Assembly (NCBI GenBank): GCA_910575565.1
Contig: CAJTFL010000006.1
Location: 124,001 to 188,000 of the forward strand
Length of the DNA stretch: 64,000 nt
Direction of reading: 5' to 3'
Source: Lachnospiraceae bacterium
Lineage (GTDB): Bacteria > Bacillota > Clostridia > Lachnospirales > Lachnospiraceae
Below, piece by piece: positions 28,401 to 35,957 of the stretch (its first letter is position 1; every line of letters starts with the position of its first letter). The notes below the pieces were generated by a model. The model ran no database searches. It was not told the origin of the DNA and was given only the letters and a program-made list of their open reading frames with translations. The position numbers and the translations under genes are program-made.

Positions 28401-29090
28401 GAAAAACAGGCGGAACTTGCCCGGAGAAAAGAGGAAATCCAGGAGAAGGGGCATACTATCCGTTTTAGGCAGGGGACGAACCGCAATATCCTGGAAAGCA
28501 TCCGGAAAAAATCAGCGGATTTGGCTGCCTTGGAAGAGGAATACGGGTGGCTGTCCAGCCTGTCGGATACGGTGAATGGCGAGCTGAAAAGCAAAGAGAA
28601 GATTATGCTGGAAACGTATGTCCAGACCGCTTATTTTGACCGGATCGTGCGCCGGGCGAATTTGCGGCTGATGGTAATGTCCGGCGGCCAGTACGAATTT
28701 AAGCGCCTTAAGGGGGCAAGCAACAATAAAAGCCAGGGCGGCTTAGAGCTGAACGTGGTGGATCACTATAACGGCACGGAGCGCAGCGTGAAAACCTTAT
28801 CCGGCGGGGAGTCCTTTATCGCCGCTTTATCCCTGGCCATGGGGCTGTCGGAAGAAATCCAGTCCAGCGCCGGGGGGATACGGATGGATACCATGTTCGT
28901 GGACGAGGGCTTTGGCAGCTTGGATGAAAATGCCCTGCAGCAGGCTTACCAGGCGCTGGCAAGCCAGACGGAGGGCAGCCGTCTCATTGGAATCATCTCC
29001 CATGTGGGGGAATTGAGGGAGAAAATCGATAAGAAAATACTGGTGGTTAAGGAAAAGAGCGGAGGAAGCCGGGCTAAGATCCAGGCGTAG
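25452..29090 (+). CDS. sbcC: Exonuclease SbcC (Rad50-like SMC ATPase)
   Basis: The 1,212-residue ATPase partner of SbcD. Walker A GDTGAGKTT is near residue 35, and two very long Glu/Lys/Arg-rich coiled coils flank a zinc hook CPVCG at about residue 594, which joins two SbcC arms. The C-terminal half-ATPase has the signature LSGGES and Walker B DTMFVDEGFGSLDE. The ATG at 25452 overlaps the sbcD stop (ATGA) with GGAGG 8 bases upstream; a TTG at 25437 is less likely. Repeats rich in long hairpins elsewhere in the window are the kind of structure SbcCD attacks. Confidence 0.96.
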   Translation: MRPLNLVMWAFGPYAGRTALPLKELGSSGLYLITGDTGAGKTTVFDAITYALYGEASGEGRESSMLRSKYADPGTPTEVELTFSHGGKEYTVKRNPKYMRPAKRGGKMTEVLPGAELICPDGRVVTKKREVDAAIVEILGIDRNQFSQIAMLAQGDFRKLLLADTKERQEIFRKVFKTQGYQALQKRIKEQAGKAYVKCQDAKKSVSQYVREIACDEEEVCALDVQKAREGNLPIKDTMELLEKLVAQDLLEEEKLKKELKRLEGELAEVNGRIGKAEEQEKAKKNLEDARREEEANRIRLKEREEAFYGEEEKKERQEEIKRQSALLEQELLEYDRKRELMEEIGRLAARLGRDQEEEEKKEQDIGQMGQLIERLKEEQAALADGGEQREKLCRRKEKAEGLKKLWEDLEEAWSQEREAAAWWEKAEQDFSREEGRKGRQEEIGNLLAVLEQELPKYDRLEEMKEELSRLEKHLESDGKEAEGKSRKVKAIKEELEALNQRQESLAGAGEQKERLLREKAQEEGRLEGLKKFGKGVNIYQLIVKELEERQDAYQKAQERSEALEKRHSQMNRAFLRGQAGLLAKGLKEGDECPVCGATHHQRLAQIPEDVPDRKELEQAKKDYEQAAKLAQDASAEAGKVNGKASEQESQLKKQAKELFGHEDVGKAGQQAREQLPIVEAQKKELEGQIQVEEGRLRQKEELAREIKEKQEQESWLEPELLALTDKITQARIQKQVLKDQIEAVLRELQRGSRKEAKERKEELENEREGLKQSYEKAQRACQECRSRREGLKKRIEFIRERLEAAGYGEKEAEGLPGLSGREKEIQALGGWPIEERGKIRERILALTESIRELERQINQEQERILRKKEVDGEIPKAEEGAKRLEQEIRGLKEGITSGKAQKQALEKQEKALTEKLRYQDKEEAQEEREALAKELKALQEAHENAEKAYRECRNVQAGLEGRIKSFLEQLEHTEGIEKSEELEKQAELARRKEEIQEKGHTIRFRQGTNRNILESIRKKSADLAALEEEYGWLSSLSDTVNGELKSKEKIMLETYVQTAYFDRIVRRANLRLMVMSGGQYEFKRLKGASNNKSQGGLELNVVDHYNGTERSVKTLSGGESFIAALSLAMGLSEEIQSSAGGIRMDTMFVDEGFGSLDENALQQAYQALASQTEGSRLIGIISHVGELREKIDKKILVVKEKSGGSRAKIQA

Positions 29091-29214
29091 AGTGATTTTT
29101 GCAAAGCGGACCCTTTAGGAAAGGCCGGCAGCATAGTAAGGGCGAAGGCGAGGGCAAACGTGCAGGCAAAGTGTAGAATTGGCGGAGGGAAGGTTTGAAA
29201 GGAGAAAGGCAAGC

Positions 29215-29979
29215 ATGAATGAACATGAATTAAAGAAAGCTTGGATGGAGGAAGAGGAAGCGGCACATATCCATGGCTGGGATTTTTCCCACATCCATGG
29301 CCGGTATGAGGAGGAAATGAGCCTGCCTTGGGATTACCGGGCCATCATAAAGGAATACTTAACCCCGGGGACAAAGCTTTTGGACTACGATACCGGCGGG
29401 GGCGAATTTTTGCTGTCACTGGGGCATCCCTTCCATAATTTATCTGCGACGGAAGGGTATGAGCCGAATGTCAAGCTGTGCAGGGAGAAGCTTTTGCCCT
29501 TAGGCATTGATTTTAAGGAATGTGGAAATCCCGCAAAAATCCCCTATGATGACGAAGGGTTTGATTTGATCATCAACCGGCATGGTTCATTCGATGCCAA
29601 GGAGCTTTACCGCCTGCTAAAGCCGGGAGGGGTATTTATCACCCAGCAGGTGGGGGAGGATAACGACCGGGATTTGGTGGAGCGTGTTCTTCCGGGGCTT
29701 CCCAAGCCATTTCCCCATCTGAACTTAACCGAACAGCGAAAGGCGTTTGAGCAGGCAGGCTTTCGGATTATCCGGGGGGAAGAGGCATACCAGCCTATTC
29801 GGTTTTACGATGTGGGAGCCTTTGTGTGGTTTGCGCGGATAATCCAATGGGAATTTCCGGGATTTTCGGTGGAGAGCTGCTTTGGGAAGCTGTTGGATAT
29901 GGAAAGAGAGATGGTGGATAAGGGGAAGGTGGAAGGGACGATACACCGGTATCTTATTGTGGCGGGGAAGCCGGAATAG
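29215..29979 (+). CDS. Class I SAM-dependent methyltransferase
   Basis: A 254-residue protein with a Rossmann methyltransferase core. Motif I is LLDYDTGGGEFLLSLG (about residues 53-68), followed by an acidic residue in SATEGYEPN and the post-motif region DEGFDLIINRHG. The N-terminal part repeats IHG twice (IHGWDFSHIHGRYEEE). The ATG at 29215 has GGAG 10 bases upstream. The substrate is unknown; it may act on a small molecule. It lies after sbcC without an obvious functional link. Confidence 0.8.
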   Translation: MNEHELKKAWMEEEEAAHIHGWDFSHIHGRYEEEMSLPWDYRAIIKEYLTPGTKLLDYDTGGGEFLLSLGHPFHNLSATEGYEPNVKLCREKLLPLGIDFKECGNPAKIPYDDEGFDLIINRHGSFDAKELYRLLKPGGVFITQQVGEDNDRDLVERVLPGLPKPFPHLNLTEQRKAFEQAGFRIIRGEEAYQPIRFYDVGAFVWFARIIQWEFPGFSVESCFGKLLDMEREMVDKGKVEGTIHRYLIVAGKPE

Positions 29980-29998
29980 AAGCCTCCCCTTGATTCGG

Positions 29999-30835
29999 TT
30001 AAAATTCCACTTCCATCCCGTCGTAAGCTGCCAGGATTCCCCGTTCTTTTCCCCAAGCGGCTAACTGATCGTAAGTCATTTCTCCGTTGTGGCTGAAATG
30101 ATTGACGACTTTTACGGTTTGGCTGCTGATGCATCCCAACTCAGCCAGTTTTTTGAACATAGATTCAGCGTTCGGCAGTCCCATGTGGTACTCCTTAACG
30201 GACTTGGTTCCCATGGTTGCATCCAAACTGACCAGATCAAACCGTTCTTTGGTGATCAATGCCCACGCTTCCGATGACAGGCTGCAGCCCGTGTCATGGC
30301 CGTAAAATACGGTTTTCCCATCCTTTTTGCAAAGATAAACCAGGCATTCTTCGCGTTTATCATGGTCAGCCGGAACGGCTGTAATCTCCCAGCCGCCGGA
30401 GCGGATCAGATCTCCGCCGTGGGTGACATGGAAGTGGACGGCATCGTCAATGGGATGGGGCTTAAAGCGGTCAATCAGGATGTGTTCATCGAAAGCTTTT
30501 TTGACTGCTTCATTGCCATAAATATCCAACACGCCTTCCGCGCCATGGCCGAAGTGTTCATGCCGGTGGATCAGATCCGTAGGAAACCAGTGATCCATAT
30601 GGCTGTGCGTGACTAATAATGTGTGGACAGTGCCAAGATTCAGCCCATACTGCAAGGCATGGGCATAGGTATCTGGCGGGAAATCAATCAGCAGATCGTT
30701 ATCCAAAAGGGCTTGCGTCCGGGTGCGCAGATTTCGTCCGCCTGCTTTTCTGGCATGGGTGCAGATTGGGCAGGAGCAGAATAATCCTGGCCAGCCTTCA
30801 GCCGCGGCTGTCCCCATATATAATATTTTCATCAT
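29999..30835 (-). CDS. Metallo-beta-lactamase-fold hydrolase (PhnP-like)
   Basis: A 278-residue hydrolase. The metal-binding motif THSHMDHW lies near residue 75, with further histidine/aspartate ligands in GHDTGCSL and VNHFSHNGE. A CSCPIC segment near the N-terminus resembles the extra zinc site of PhnP-type phosphodiesterases. Two adjacent ATGs (30835 and 30832) follow a GAGAGGT ribosome-binding site; the longer frame to 30880 has no such site. The substrate is unknown; cyclic phosphates are possible by family. Confidence 0.82.
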   Translation of the reverse strand: MMKILYMGTAAAEGWPGLFCSCPICTHARKAGGRNLRTRTQALLDNDLLIDFPPDTYAHALQYGLNLGTVHTLLVTHSHMDHWFPTDLIHRHEHFGHGAEGVLDIYGNEAVKKAFDEHILIDRFKPHPIDDAVHFHVTHGGDLIRSGGWEITAVPADHDKREECLVYLCKKDGKTVFYGHDTGCSLSSEAWALITKERFDLVSLDATMGTKSVKEYHMGLPNAESMFKKLAELGCISSQTVKVVNHFSHNGEMTYDQLAAWGKERGILAAYDGMEVEF

Positions 30836-30892
30836 ATGACACCTCTCGTTTTTATTTGGGGGAGTAACCGATTTCTTCAATTCCGTTTGCTC

Positions 30893-31077
30893 CCAGAGTG
30901 GGTTTGAACAATCGTTTTCGTCGTCTGCACGCCCCGCTTTGCGGTATATTTAGCCCTTATTCGGTCAGCGCAGCCCACTACGCTTCCCTCATTCGGGCCA
31001 AATACCCGCAAGGGACGTTTTCGGTGTCCCGCAAATTGCGGCGATTTGACAGAAAGCATTTTTCAAACACGCTTTGG
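30893..31077 (-). repeat. MITE-like element, copy 1 (divergent)
   Basis: The ends read CCAGAGTGGGTTTGAACAAT and ATTTTTCAAACACGCTTTGG, an imperfect terminal inverted repeat. The interior (CTGCACGCCCCGCTTTGCGG, TATATTTAGCCC, CGGTGTCCCGCAAATTG) matches the reverse complement of the element at 40973-41128 along most of its length, with a ~30-base insertion. No transposase is encoded. Confidence 0.75.
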
Positions 31078-31090
31078 CATCATCATTTTA

Positions 31091-32974
31091 TCAGACCGTG
31101 ATTACTTTGTCCAGTGCGTGGCATACGCCGCTGTGAATGGATAAATCAGGGTAATTTGCGGAGTTGGAAAGCAGTACGGCAACACAGTCGGGATGCCCGG
31201 CCTGCTTAATTTTTTCCCGGTCAAAGGTGATCAGTTGTTCTCCCGCTTTTACTTTCTGCCCTATCTGGACGAAGCATTCAAAGCCATCTCCTGCCATGGC
31301 TACGGTATCCACGCCTACGTGAATAAGCAATTCCATGCCGTCAGCAGAGGTAACGCCTACGGCGTGTTTGGTATCGGTGACAAAGGAAATATCTCCGTCA
31401 AAAGGCGCTACGATGACGCCTTCCGCAGGGGTGATTCCGATTCCGCGGCCCAGAACACCGGCGGCAAAGGTTGCATCCGGGATTTCCTCAGAAGGGAAGA
31501 CTGTGCCGGAAACGGGGGCATAAACGATGCCGGGCTGGCATTCTACGGTAAGTGGCTGTGGCTGGGGGGCAGCAGCTTTTTTCGGGGCAGGTTCCGCATC
31601 TTTAAAGCCAAAAAACCAGGTCAATGCAAACGCTACGCCTACAGAAACAATCATCATGATGATGTAATTGACGGAATCGTGCAGGCACAAAAGAAGGCCG
31701 AAGATTCCGGTTACGCCTGTGCCGCTGGCGCCAAGCCCAACCAAAGAAGCGTACATAGCGCCTGCCGCACCGCCGATAGCACCGCAGACAAATGGTTTAA
31801 AATGGCGTAAGTTTACACCGAAGATAGCGGGTTCCGTAATGCCCATAAAGCAAGACAGGGAAGAGGGGAGGGCTACGGATTTAATCTTGGTATTTTTCGT
31901 TTTCAGCGCAACGGCTAAGGTTGCCGCGCCCTGGGCGAGATTAGCGGCAGAAGCCAAAGGCAGCCAGTAGGTAAATCCGTACTGGGCAATCTGGCCTACA
32001 TCAATTACGGTGTACATATGATGGATGCCGCCCACTACCGTCAGGGAGTAAAGGCCGCCCATTACCATGCTTCCCAGTCCGAAAGGCAGGGTGAGCAGGG
32101 TCAGGATTCCATTGATAATCCCATTTTCAACGGCAACGAAAATAGGCCCAATAATCGAAAGCGTTAAATAACCGGCAGCAAATACGCTTACTAGTGGCGT
32201 TACGAACAGATCCAGCATGGCAGGAACTACCTTGTGCAGGCGTTTTTCAATGAAGCACAAAACCCAGACGGCGATAATTACAGGGATAACATGGCCTTGA
32301 TAGCCTACCATATCCACGCTGTAAAGGCCAAACCATACTTTCTGCGTTTGGAGCACGCCTTCTGTCGCTACCGTCCAGGCATTCTGCAGATTAGGATGGA
32401 TCATGATCATGCCAATGACCGCTCCAAGGAAGGGATTCCCGCCAAAAGCCCTGGCCGCGCTAAAGGCGATTAGGATGGGCAGGAAGGTGTATGCCGTGTT
32501 GGCAAACAGGTTTGCAAAGACATAGATGGAGCCGGAAGTATTGATCGCCAGAAAGCCGTTATTGACCATAAAGGTCAAGGCCTCCATAATTCCCATTAGA
32601 AAACCGCTGGCTACAATAGCCGGGATAATGGGGACGAAAACGTCGCCCAAGGTTTTGATGGCTCGTTTGAAAATATTCTGCTTGGCTGCAGCCGCGGCTT
32701 TGACTTCTTCCTTTGATGCCGCGGTAAGGCCGGAAATGGCAATGAATTCGTCATAGACTTTATTCACTACACCGGTTCCCAGGATGATCTGCAGCTGCCC
32801 GGATGCGCTGAAAACGCCTTTTACGCCGTCAATGTCTTCTACGGCTTTCGCATCGCATTTGGCGTTATCTGCCAATACCAGCCGCAGGCGCGTAGCGCAG
32901 TGGGCTGCAGAGATGAGGTTTTCCTTTTTTCCCACCTTTTCATAAATTTGCTGTGCTGTTTTTGCGTAATCCAT
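31091..32974 (-). CDS. PTS sugar transporter EIIBCA, sucrose-type
   Basis: A 627-residue permease that imports and phosphorylates a sugar, using phosphoryl groups from HPr. The EIIB domain is at residues 1-90 with phosphocysteine C26 in AAHCATRLRLVL. The EIIC domain of about ten membrane segments spans 105-460. The C-terminal EIIA domain has the phosphohistidine in LLIHVGVDTV. Domain order and sequence resemble sucrose/trehalose permeases; sucrose is favoured because of the adjacent LacI repressor, but no sucrose-6-phosphate hydrolase is in the window. The ATG at 32974 follows AAGGA. Two palindromic operators lie in its leader. Confidence 0.88.
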   Translation of the reverse strand: MDYAKTAQQIYEKVGKKENLISAAHCATRLRLVLADNAKCDAKAVEDIDGVKGVFSASGQLQIILGTGVVNKVYDEFIAISGLTAASKEEVKAAAAAKQNIFKRAIKTLGDVFVPIIPAIVASGFLMGIMEALTFMVNNGFLAINTSGSIYVFANLFANTAYTFLPILIAFSAARAFGGNPFLGAVIGMIMIHPNLQNAWTVATEGVLQTQKVWFGLYSVDMVGYQGHVIPVIIAVWVLCFIEKRLHKVVPAMLDLFVTPLVSVFAAGYLTLSIIGPIFVAVENGIINGILTLLTLPFGLGSMVMGGLYSLTVVGGIHHMYTVIDVGQIAQYGFTYWLPLASAANLAQGAATLAVALKTKNTKIKSVALPSSLSCFMGITEPAIFGVNLRHFKPFVCGAIGGAAGAMYASLVGLGASGTGVTGIFGLLLCLHDSVNYIIMMIVSVGVAFALTWFFGFKDAEPAPKKAAAPQPQPLTVECQPGIVYAPVSGTVFPSEEIPDATFAAGVLGRGIGITPAEGVIVAPFDGDISFVTDTKHAVGVTSADGMELLIHVGVDTVAMAGDGFECFVQIGQKVKAGEQLITFDREKIKQAGHPDCVAVLLSNSANYPDLSIHSGVCHALDKVITV

Positions 32975-33036
32975 AATCGTTTTCCTTTCTGTTGTATTAG
33001 TTTGTGCCTTATTGCAGGGAGAGGAACTCGACGGCA

Positions 33037-33050
33037 TGAATACGTATTCA
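33037..33050 (-). promoter_or_regulatory. LacI-type operator O1 upstream of the PTS gene
   Basis: TGAATACGTATTCA is a perfect 14-base palindrome. The same core (GAATACGTATTC) recurs at 34118-34131 upstream of the repressor gene, and a near match lies at 33085-33100. Shared sites at both transcription units are the expected pattern for a LacI-family repressor with autoregulation. Confidence 0.85.
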
Positions 33051-33084
33051 CAATGAAGTAAAAAAATATCTTCCGTCTAACTTT

Positions 33085-33100
33085 AGTGAATGCGTATTCA
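33085..33100 (-). promoter_or_regulatory. LacI-type operator O2 upstream of the PTS gene
   Basis: GTGAATGCGTATTCAC is a 16-base palindrome with a single mismatched central pair. Its centre lies about 49 bases from O1, so a tetramer or two dimers could bridge or span the PTS promoter. Confidence 0.8.
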
Positions 33101-33136
33101 CGCAGTTCCTCAAAAAAGAACCGCAGATGGGTTCTT

Positions 33137-34105
33137 TTAAGAACTTTGTCTTGGAACAAGCGAGGCCTGGAGGGGACAATCCCAGAGCGGGTGCTTGCCT
33201 GGATGTTCAATACGGTACAAAAGACGCGAAACCGCTTCCGCCGCCATTCGCTCAATGGGCTGAGAAACACTGCTAAGGCGAGGATTCAAATACCGGGACA
33301 TCATAGTATCGTCAAAACCGATTACCCCGGCTTCTGCGGGAACCGTAAACTGCAGTTCCTGTAGAAAACTAAGAATCCGCAGGGCATAAATATCATTTCC
33401 GGCAAAAATGCCCAGGCGTTGTTTCCGGCAAGGCAAGTAGGTGCTTAAGGCAGCTTTCATCTGTGTGTCGTCCTGGTATACAATATTGGAAACACTCTCG
33501 GCCTGCCCCCATTGGGATAATGCATGGCAAAAGCCCACATATTTAAGGTCATAGTCTTTTCCGATAAACAAATACCGTTCATATCCCTGATGGATCAGAT
33601 GTTTGGCTACCAGTTCCCCGGCTTTTGCATGATCCACATACACAGAATCCAGGCCTTTGGTCTGGCGAGTCACAGCCACAACGGGTATCTCAAGGTTTTC
33701 TGCGTATCCCTGCCATATATCGCTGGTTTCGCGCATGGGGACAGCAAGGACGCCGTCAACCCGGTAGCGGCGGACAACGTCCAGATATTCCCGTTCACTG
33801 TCCGTATTATAATTGCTGTTAAAAAGGATGATGCTGTAGCCGTGTTTCCGCGCTTCCGTTTCCAATGCTTTTGCCACATCCGCAAAAAATCCATTGGAAA
33901 CGTCCGTGAGCAGTACGCCCAGCAAGTGCGTCTTACTTCCCTGCAGGCCTTTTGCCAGGGCGTTAGGCTGATAATGATGTTCTTTGGCACAGGCCAGAAC
34001 ACGCTCACGAATATCCGGCGCCACATTCATGTTTCCATTAAGGACGCGGGACACCGTTGGCTGGGAAACATTGGTTAATTTTGCGATTTCCGTCATTGTG
34101 ATCAT
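33137..34105 (-). CDS. LacI-family repressor of the PTS sugar operon
   Basis: A 322-residue repressor. The N-terminal helix-turn-helix is EIAKLTNVSQPTVSRVLNG and the hinge helix is QPNALAKGLQGSK. A periplasmic-binding-protein-like sensor domain fills the rest, with LGVLLTDVSNGFFADVAKAL at its start. It lies directly upstream of and in line with the PTS gene and has its own operator. The ribosome-binding site is weak; ATG codons at 34105 and 34096 are both possible. The effector is probably the PTS sugar or its phosphate. Confidence 0.92.
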   Translation of the reverse strand: MITMTEIAKLTNVSQPTVSRVLNGNMNVAPDIRERVLACAKEHHYQPNALAKGLQGSKTHLLGVLLTDVSNGFFADVAKALETEARKHGYSIILFNSNYNTDSEREYLDVVRRYRVDGVLAVPMRETSDIWQGYAENLEIPVVAVTRQTKGLDSVYVDHAKAGELVAKHLIHQGYERYLFIGKDYDLKYVGFCHALSQWGQAESVSNIVYQDDTQMKAALSTYLPCRKQRLGIFAGNDIYALRILSFLQELQFTVPAEAGVIGFDDTMMSRYLNPRLSSVSQPIERMAAEAVSRLLYRIEHPGKHPLWDCPLQASLVPRQSS

Positions 34106-34117
34106 AAGTTACACCAT

Positions 34118-34131
34118 AGAATACGTATTCT
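34118..34131 (-). promoter_or_regulatory. LacI-type operator O3, autoregulatory site
   Basis: AGAATACGTATTCT is a perfect 14-base palindrome sharing the 12-base core of O1. It lies between the repressor gene's -10 box (34146-34151) and its start codon, where bound repressor would block transcription. Confidence 0.85.
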
Positions 34132-34145
34132 CAATAAACAAATTT

Positions 34146-34174
34146 ACTATATCATACTTTATACATGGCTTCAA
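34146..34174 (-). promoter_or_regulatory. SigA promoter of the LacI repressor gene
   Basis: On the minus strand TTGAAG (34174-34169) and TATAGT (34151-34146) are separated by 17 bases. The operator O3 lies just downstream. Confidence 0.6.
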
Positions 34175-34304
34175 TTTGCTTGATGCACAAAAAACAATGG
34201 ATATTTTGTGCATATTGCTGATGATGGATTTTGTGACAAAAGAAATTTCTAAGGATCTAAAAGAAAGTGGGGATATCGATTTTTATGTATAGGAGCGATT
34301 ATCC

Positions 34305-34448
34305 TTGGCGGAAATGGATTGTGAAAGGGAAGGAAATCGGTTATACTATGAAAAGCAGCATCAGGATGAAGGGGACAAAGATGATTTTCTGAAACATAAA
34401 TTTAAATCGGCAAACGACGAGGCAGATGTAAAAAGAAAAGGAATGTGA
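34305..34448 (+). CDS. Doubtful 47-codon ORF, strongly hydrophilic
   Basis: A TTG start lies 9 bases after AGGAG (34291-34295). The product is rich in Asp, Glu and Lys (DEGDKDDFLKHKFKSANDEA) with no recognised family. It may be noise or a relic; nothing else explains the stretch 34175-34450. Low confidence. Confidence 0.2.
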   Translation: MAEMDCEREGNRLYYEKQHQDEGDKDDFLKHKFKSANDEADVKRKGM

Positions 34449-34452
34449 CAAT

Positions 34453-34500
34453 ATGGCAAGAACGTTGGGAATAGGGAAGCAGGACTTTGAAAAAGGATAA
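34453..34500 (+). pseudogene. Possible N-terminal relic of an AAA-ATPase-like (DUF1703-type) gene
   Basis: The frame reads MARTLGIGKQDFEKG and stops. This resembles the conserved N-terminus of AAA-ATPase-like proteins of gut anaerobes (MAxTxGIGxQDFE). Nothing further of the gene is visible downstream, so it would be a short relic. The match is from memory of the family. Confidence 0.35.
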
Positions 34501-34531
34501 AGAAATATCCAGCAAGTAAATTTGTCCAAAC

Positions 34532-34558
34532 ATATTCCCTCATCCCCTTGCATATGCT
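34532..34558 (+). promoter_or_regulatory. SigE-like sporulation promoter of spoIIID
   Basis: ATATT (34532-34536, within ACATATT) and CATATGCT (34551-34558) are separated by 14 bases. The Bacillus SigE consensus is close to KMATATT-N14-CATACAMT, so the -35 is a near-perfect match and the -10 matches 6 of 8. In Bacillus subtilis spoIIID is transcribed by SigE. The start would be near 34565, with GGGGGA at 34574-34579 as the ribosome-binding site. Confidence 0.6.
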
Positions 34559-34585
34559 GTAAAAAACGTATTCAGGGGGAACACC

Positions 34586-34717
34586 TTGAAGGAGTATATC
34601 GAAGAGCGGGCAGTGGCCATAGCCAATTACATTATAGACCACAATGCGACGGTAAGGCAGACGGCGAAAAAATTTGGGATCAGTAAATCTACGGTACATA
34701 CAGTAGTGATAAAATAG
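34586..34717 (+). CDS. spoIIID: spoIIID, 5' part of an interrupted gene
   Basis: SpoIIID is the mother-cell DNA-binding regulator that follows SigE and helps switch on SigK genes. This TTG-started frame (GGGGGA 6 bases upstream) encodes 38 SpoIIID residues: the N-terminal helix KEYIEERAVAIANYIIDHN, then TVRQTAKKFGISKSTVH, which is the helix-turn-helix. It then leaves the family after the codon for His38 and stops five codons later (TVVIK-stop). The break lies inside the recognition helix, so the 43-residue product should not bind DNA normally. The missing remainder is at 40741-40905. The join 34586-34695 plus 40740-40905 is 276 bases, encoding 91 residues; B. subtilis SpoIIID has 93. Confidence 0.9.
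   Translation: MKEYIEERAVAIANYIIDHNATVRQTAKKFGISKSTVHTVVIK
34696..34700 (+). other. Left attachment core (attL side), ACATA
   Basis: Here the spoIIID sequence ...TACGGT joins ACATA and then element sequence CAGTAGTG. The pair at 40740-40744 is identical. A perfect 14-base palindrome ATAGAACGTTCTAT lies just inside the element at 34714-34727 and could be a recombinase or regulator site. Confidence 0.8.
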
Positions 34718-34920
34718 AACGTTCTATGTGGGTGATAAGTTAATCGAATATGGAAGATGGAAAGCGGCGGTCTGCCTTAAAAGTAAGAAGATTGCCGCTT
34801 GCATTTTTCATCATATTCCTATTTGAAATAGGTGCGATAAAAAATTTGATTTTGTGCTATATGTTGAAAAAGCACCAGATAATTATTTGAGTTAATTCCT
34901 CTGATAAAAGAGATAAAAGA

Positions 34921-35592
34921 TTGAATTTAAAACAGAGAATCATCAACAAGGTTGAAAGAACGGAAATAGGGAAACAGTTTATCGGAGAGCAACGTTCACG
35001 AATCATTTTATTTGCGGTATTCAGCTTTTCCCGAAATCTTTTATATGCTTTCTATAATGGTGCGCTTGGCATAATCAATCATTCAGCATGGTTTATAATT
35101 ATGTGTGCTTATCATATCGTTTTAAGTACCATGCGTTTGAGTGTTATTTTGTGTGAACAGAAGAATAAAAATATATCTTCCAGTGACATAGAATATTTTG
35201 TGATGAAGTTATGTGGTGTATTGCTTATCTTGTTGAATTTTGTTTTAGCGGGAGCAATTTATATTAGCTTGTCACGCAATATTGCCACAAAGCATGGTGA
35301 AATCGTTATGATTACGATTGCTGCCTATACGTTTTATAAAGTAACTATGACAGTTATCAAAGCTGTAAAGCAGCACAAGAATCCCTCCCCATTGCTTTCG
35401 GTTATCCGTTGCATTGGTTATGCAGAAGTAGCCGCATCTGTTTTGACCTTGCAGCGTTCTATGCTTGTTTCTTTTCGTGGAATGAGTGATACAGATATTC
35501 GTACAATGAATATATTAACCGGGAGTGCTGTTTATTTGTTTGTACTGATACTTGGAATTGTATTGATAACAAAAGGAAAAAGGAAAGGATAA
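34921..35592 (+). CDS. Multi-pass membrane protein of unknown function
   Basis: A 223-residue protein from a TTG start with only a weak A-rich ribosome-binding region. About six hydrophobic segments are visible (RIILFAVFSFSRNLLYAF, WFIIMCAYHIVLSTM, LCGVLLILLNFVLAGAIYI, IVMITIAAYTFYK, VAASVLTLQ, AVYLFVLILGIVLIT). Codon use is A+T rich, as expected for mobile-element cargo. Similar small membrane proteins accompany conjugative elements in gut Clostridia, but no function is claimed. The stretch 34728-34920 before it holds an AAGCGGC/GCCGCTT hairpin and no gene. Confidence 0.65.
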   Translation: MNLKQRIINKVERTEIGKQFIGEQRSRIILFAVFSFSRNLLYAFYNGALGIINHSAWFIIMCAYHIVLSTMRLSVILCEQKNKNISSSDIEYFVMKLCGVLLILLNFVLAGAIYISLSRNIATKHGEIVMITIAAYTFYKVTMTVIKAVKQHKNPSPLLSVIRCIGYAEVAASVLTLQRSMLVSFRGMSDTDIRTMNILTGSAVYLFVLILGIVLITKGKRKG

Positions 35593-35598
35593 ATTATA

Positions 35599-35685
35599 AT
35601 GGCAAATTCTAAAATCGTAAAAGTTAATGAAAAAATTGCGGAAAAAACAAAAAACACTTTACCAACGGACACAGGAAAAATGTAA
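35599..35685 (+). CDS. 28-residue peptide resembling the N-terminus of a small conjugative-element protein
   Basis: It starts behind AAAGGAT, 7 bases after the membrane-protein stop. It begins MANSKIVKVNEKIAEK, close to the N-terminus of small helical proteins common next to conjugative-element membrane genes, then diverges and stops. It is probably a truncated relic. Too short for certainty. Confidence 0.4.
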   Translation: MANSKIVKVNEKIAEKTKNTLPTDTGKM

Positions 35686-35722
35686 CCATGTAAGTCCATT
35701 GTGAGAAAAAGAGGGAATTTCC

Positions 35723-35896
35723 ATGGCTTGTACGGAAGCATACAAGGAACATACCGAATACATATTTAACGCCTTTTGCAGAGTTGTCATACACTATGCA
35801 GCAATCAACGCATGGCGTGAGAGGGATAAGCGGCGGCTTATCGCTGCCCTGTTCCAGTTCCGCTTTGGTGAACAGCCATACCCCAAAACTGAATAA
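35723..35896 (+). pseudogene. Truncated sigma-like/helper ORF of a conjugative element
   Basis: A 57-residue frame with EAYKEHTEYIFNAFCRVVIHY and NAWRERDKRRLIAALFQFRF. It resembles the short sigma-factor-like or regulatory ORFs of Tn916/Tn1549-type elements, where full proteins are longer. It is followed by a terminator hairpin. Confidence 0.4.
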
Positions 35897-35924
35897 CCGC
35901 CGCCACATAGAACGGCACACTAAG

Positions 35925-35957
35925 ACAGGAAATCATAAAAAGGGTTCCTGTTTTTTT
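35925..35957 (+). terminator. Rho-independent terminator inside the element
   Basis: ACAGGAA and TTCCTGT pair around a 13-base A-rich loop and are followed by seven T. The stretch from here to about 36435 holds no intact gene; it looks like non-coding mobilisation-region DNA of a conjugative element. Confidence 0.65.

Noticed and set aside
26036..28594. Several 80-150-codon minus-strand ORFs inside sbcC
   Set aside because: Ser/Phe/Pro/Leu-rich translations are the usual antisense shadow of Glu/Lys-rich coiled-coil coding sequence.
29805..30134. Long minus-strand ORF overlapping the methyltransferase and hydrolase gene ends
   Set aside because: It is antisense to two well-supported genes and has no domain or start signal.
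34586..34717. A complete 43-residue HTH peptide gene
   Set aside because: The sequence stops matching SpoIIID exactly at the ACATA repeat, and the missing half is found 6 kb away, so it is half of an interrupted gene.
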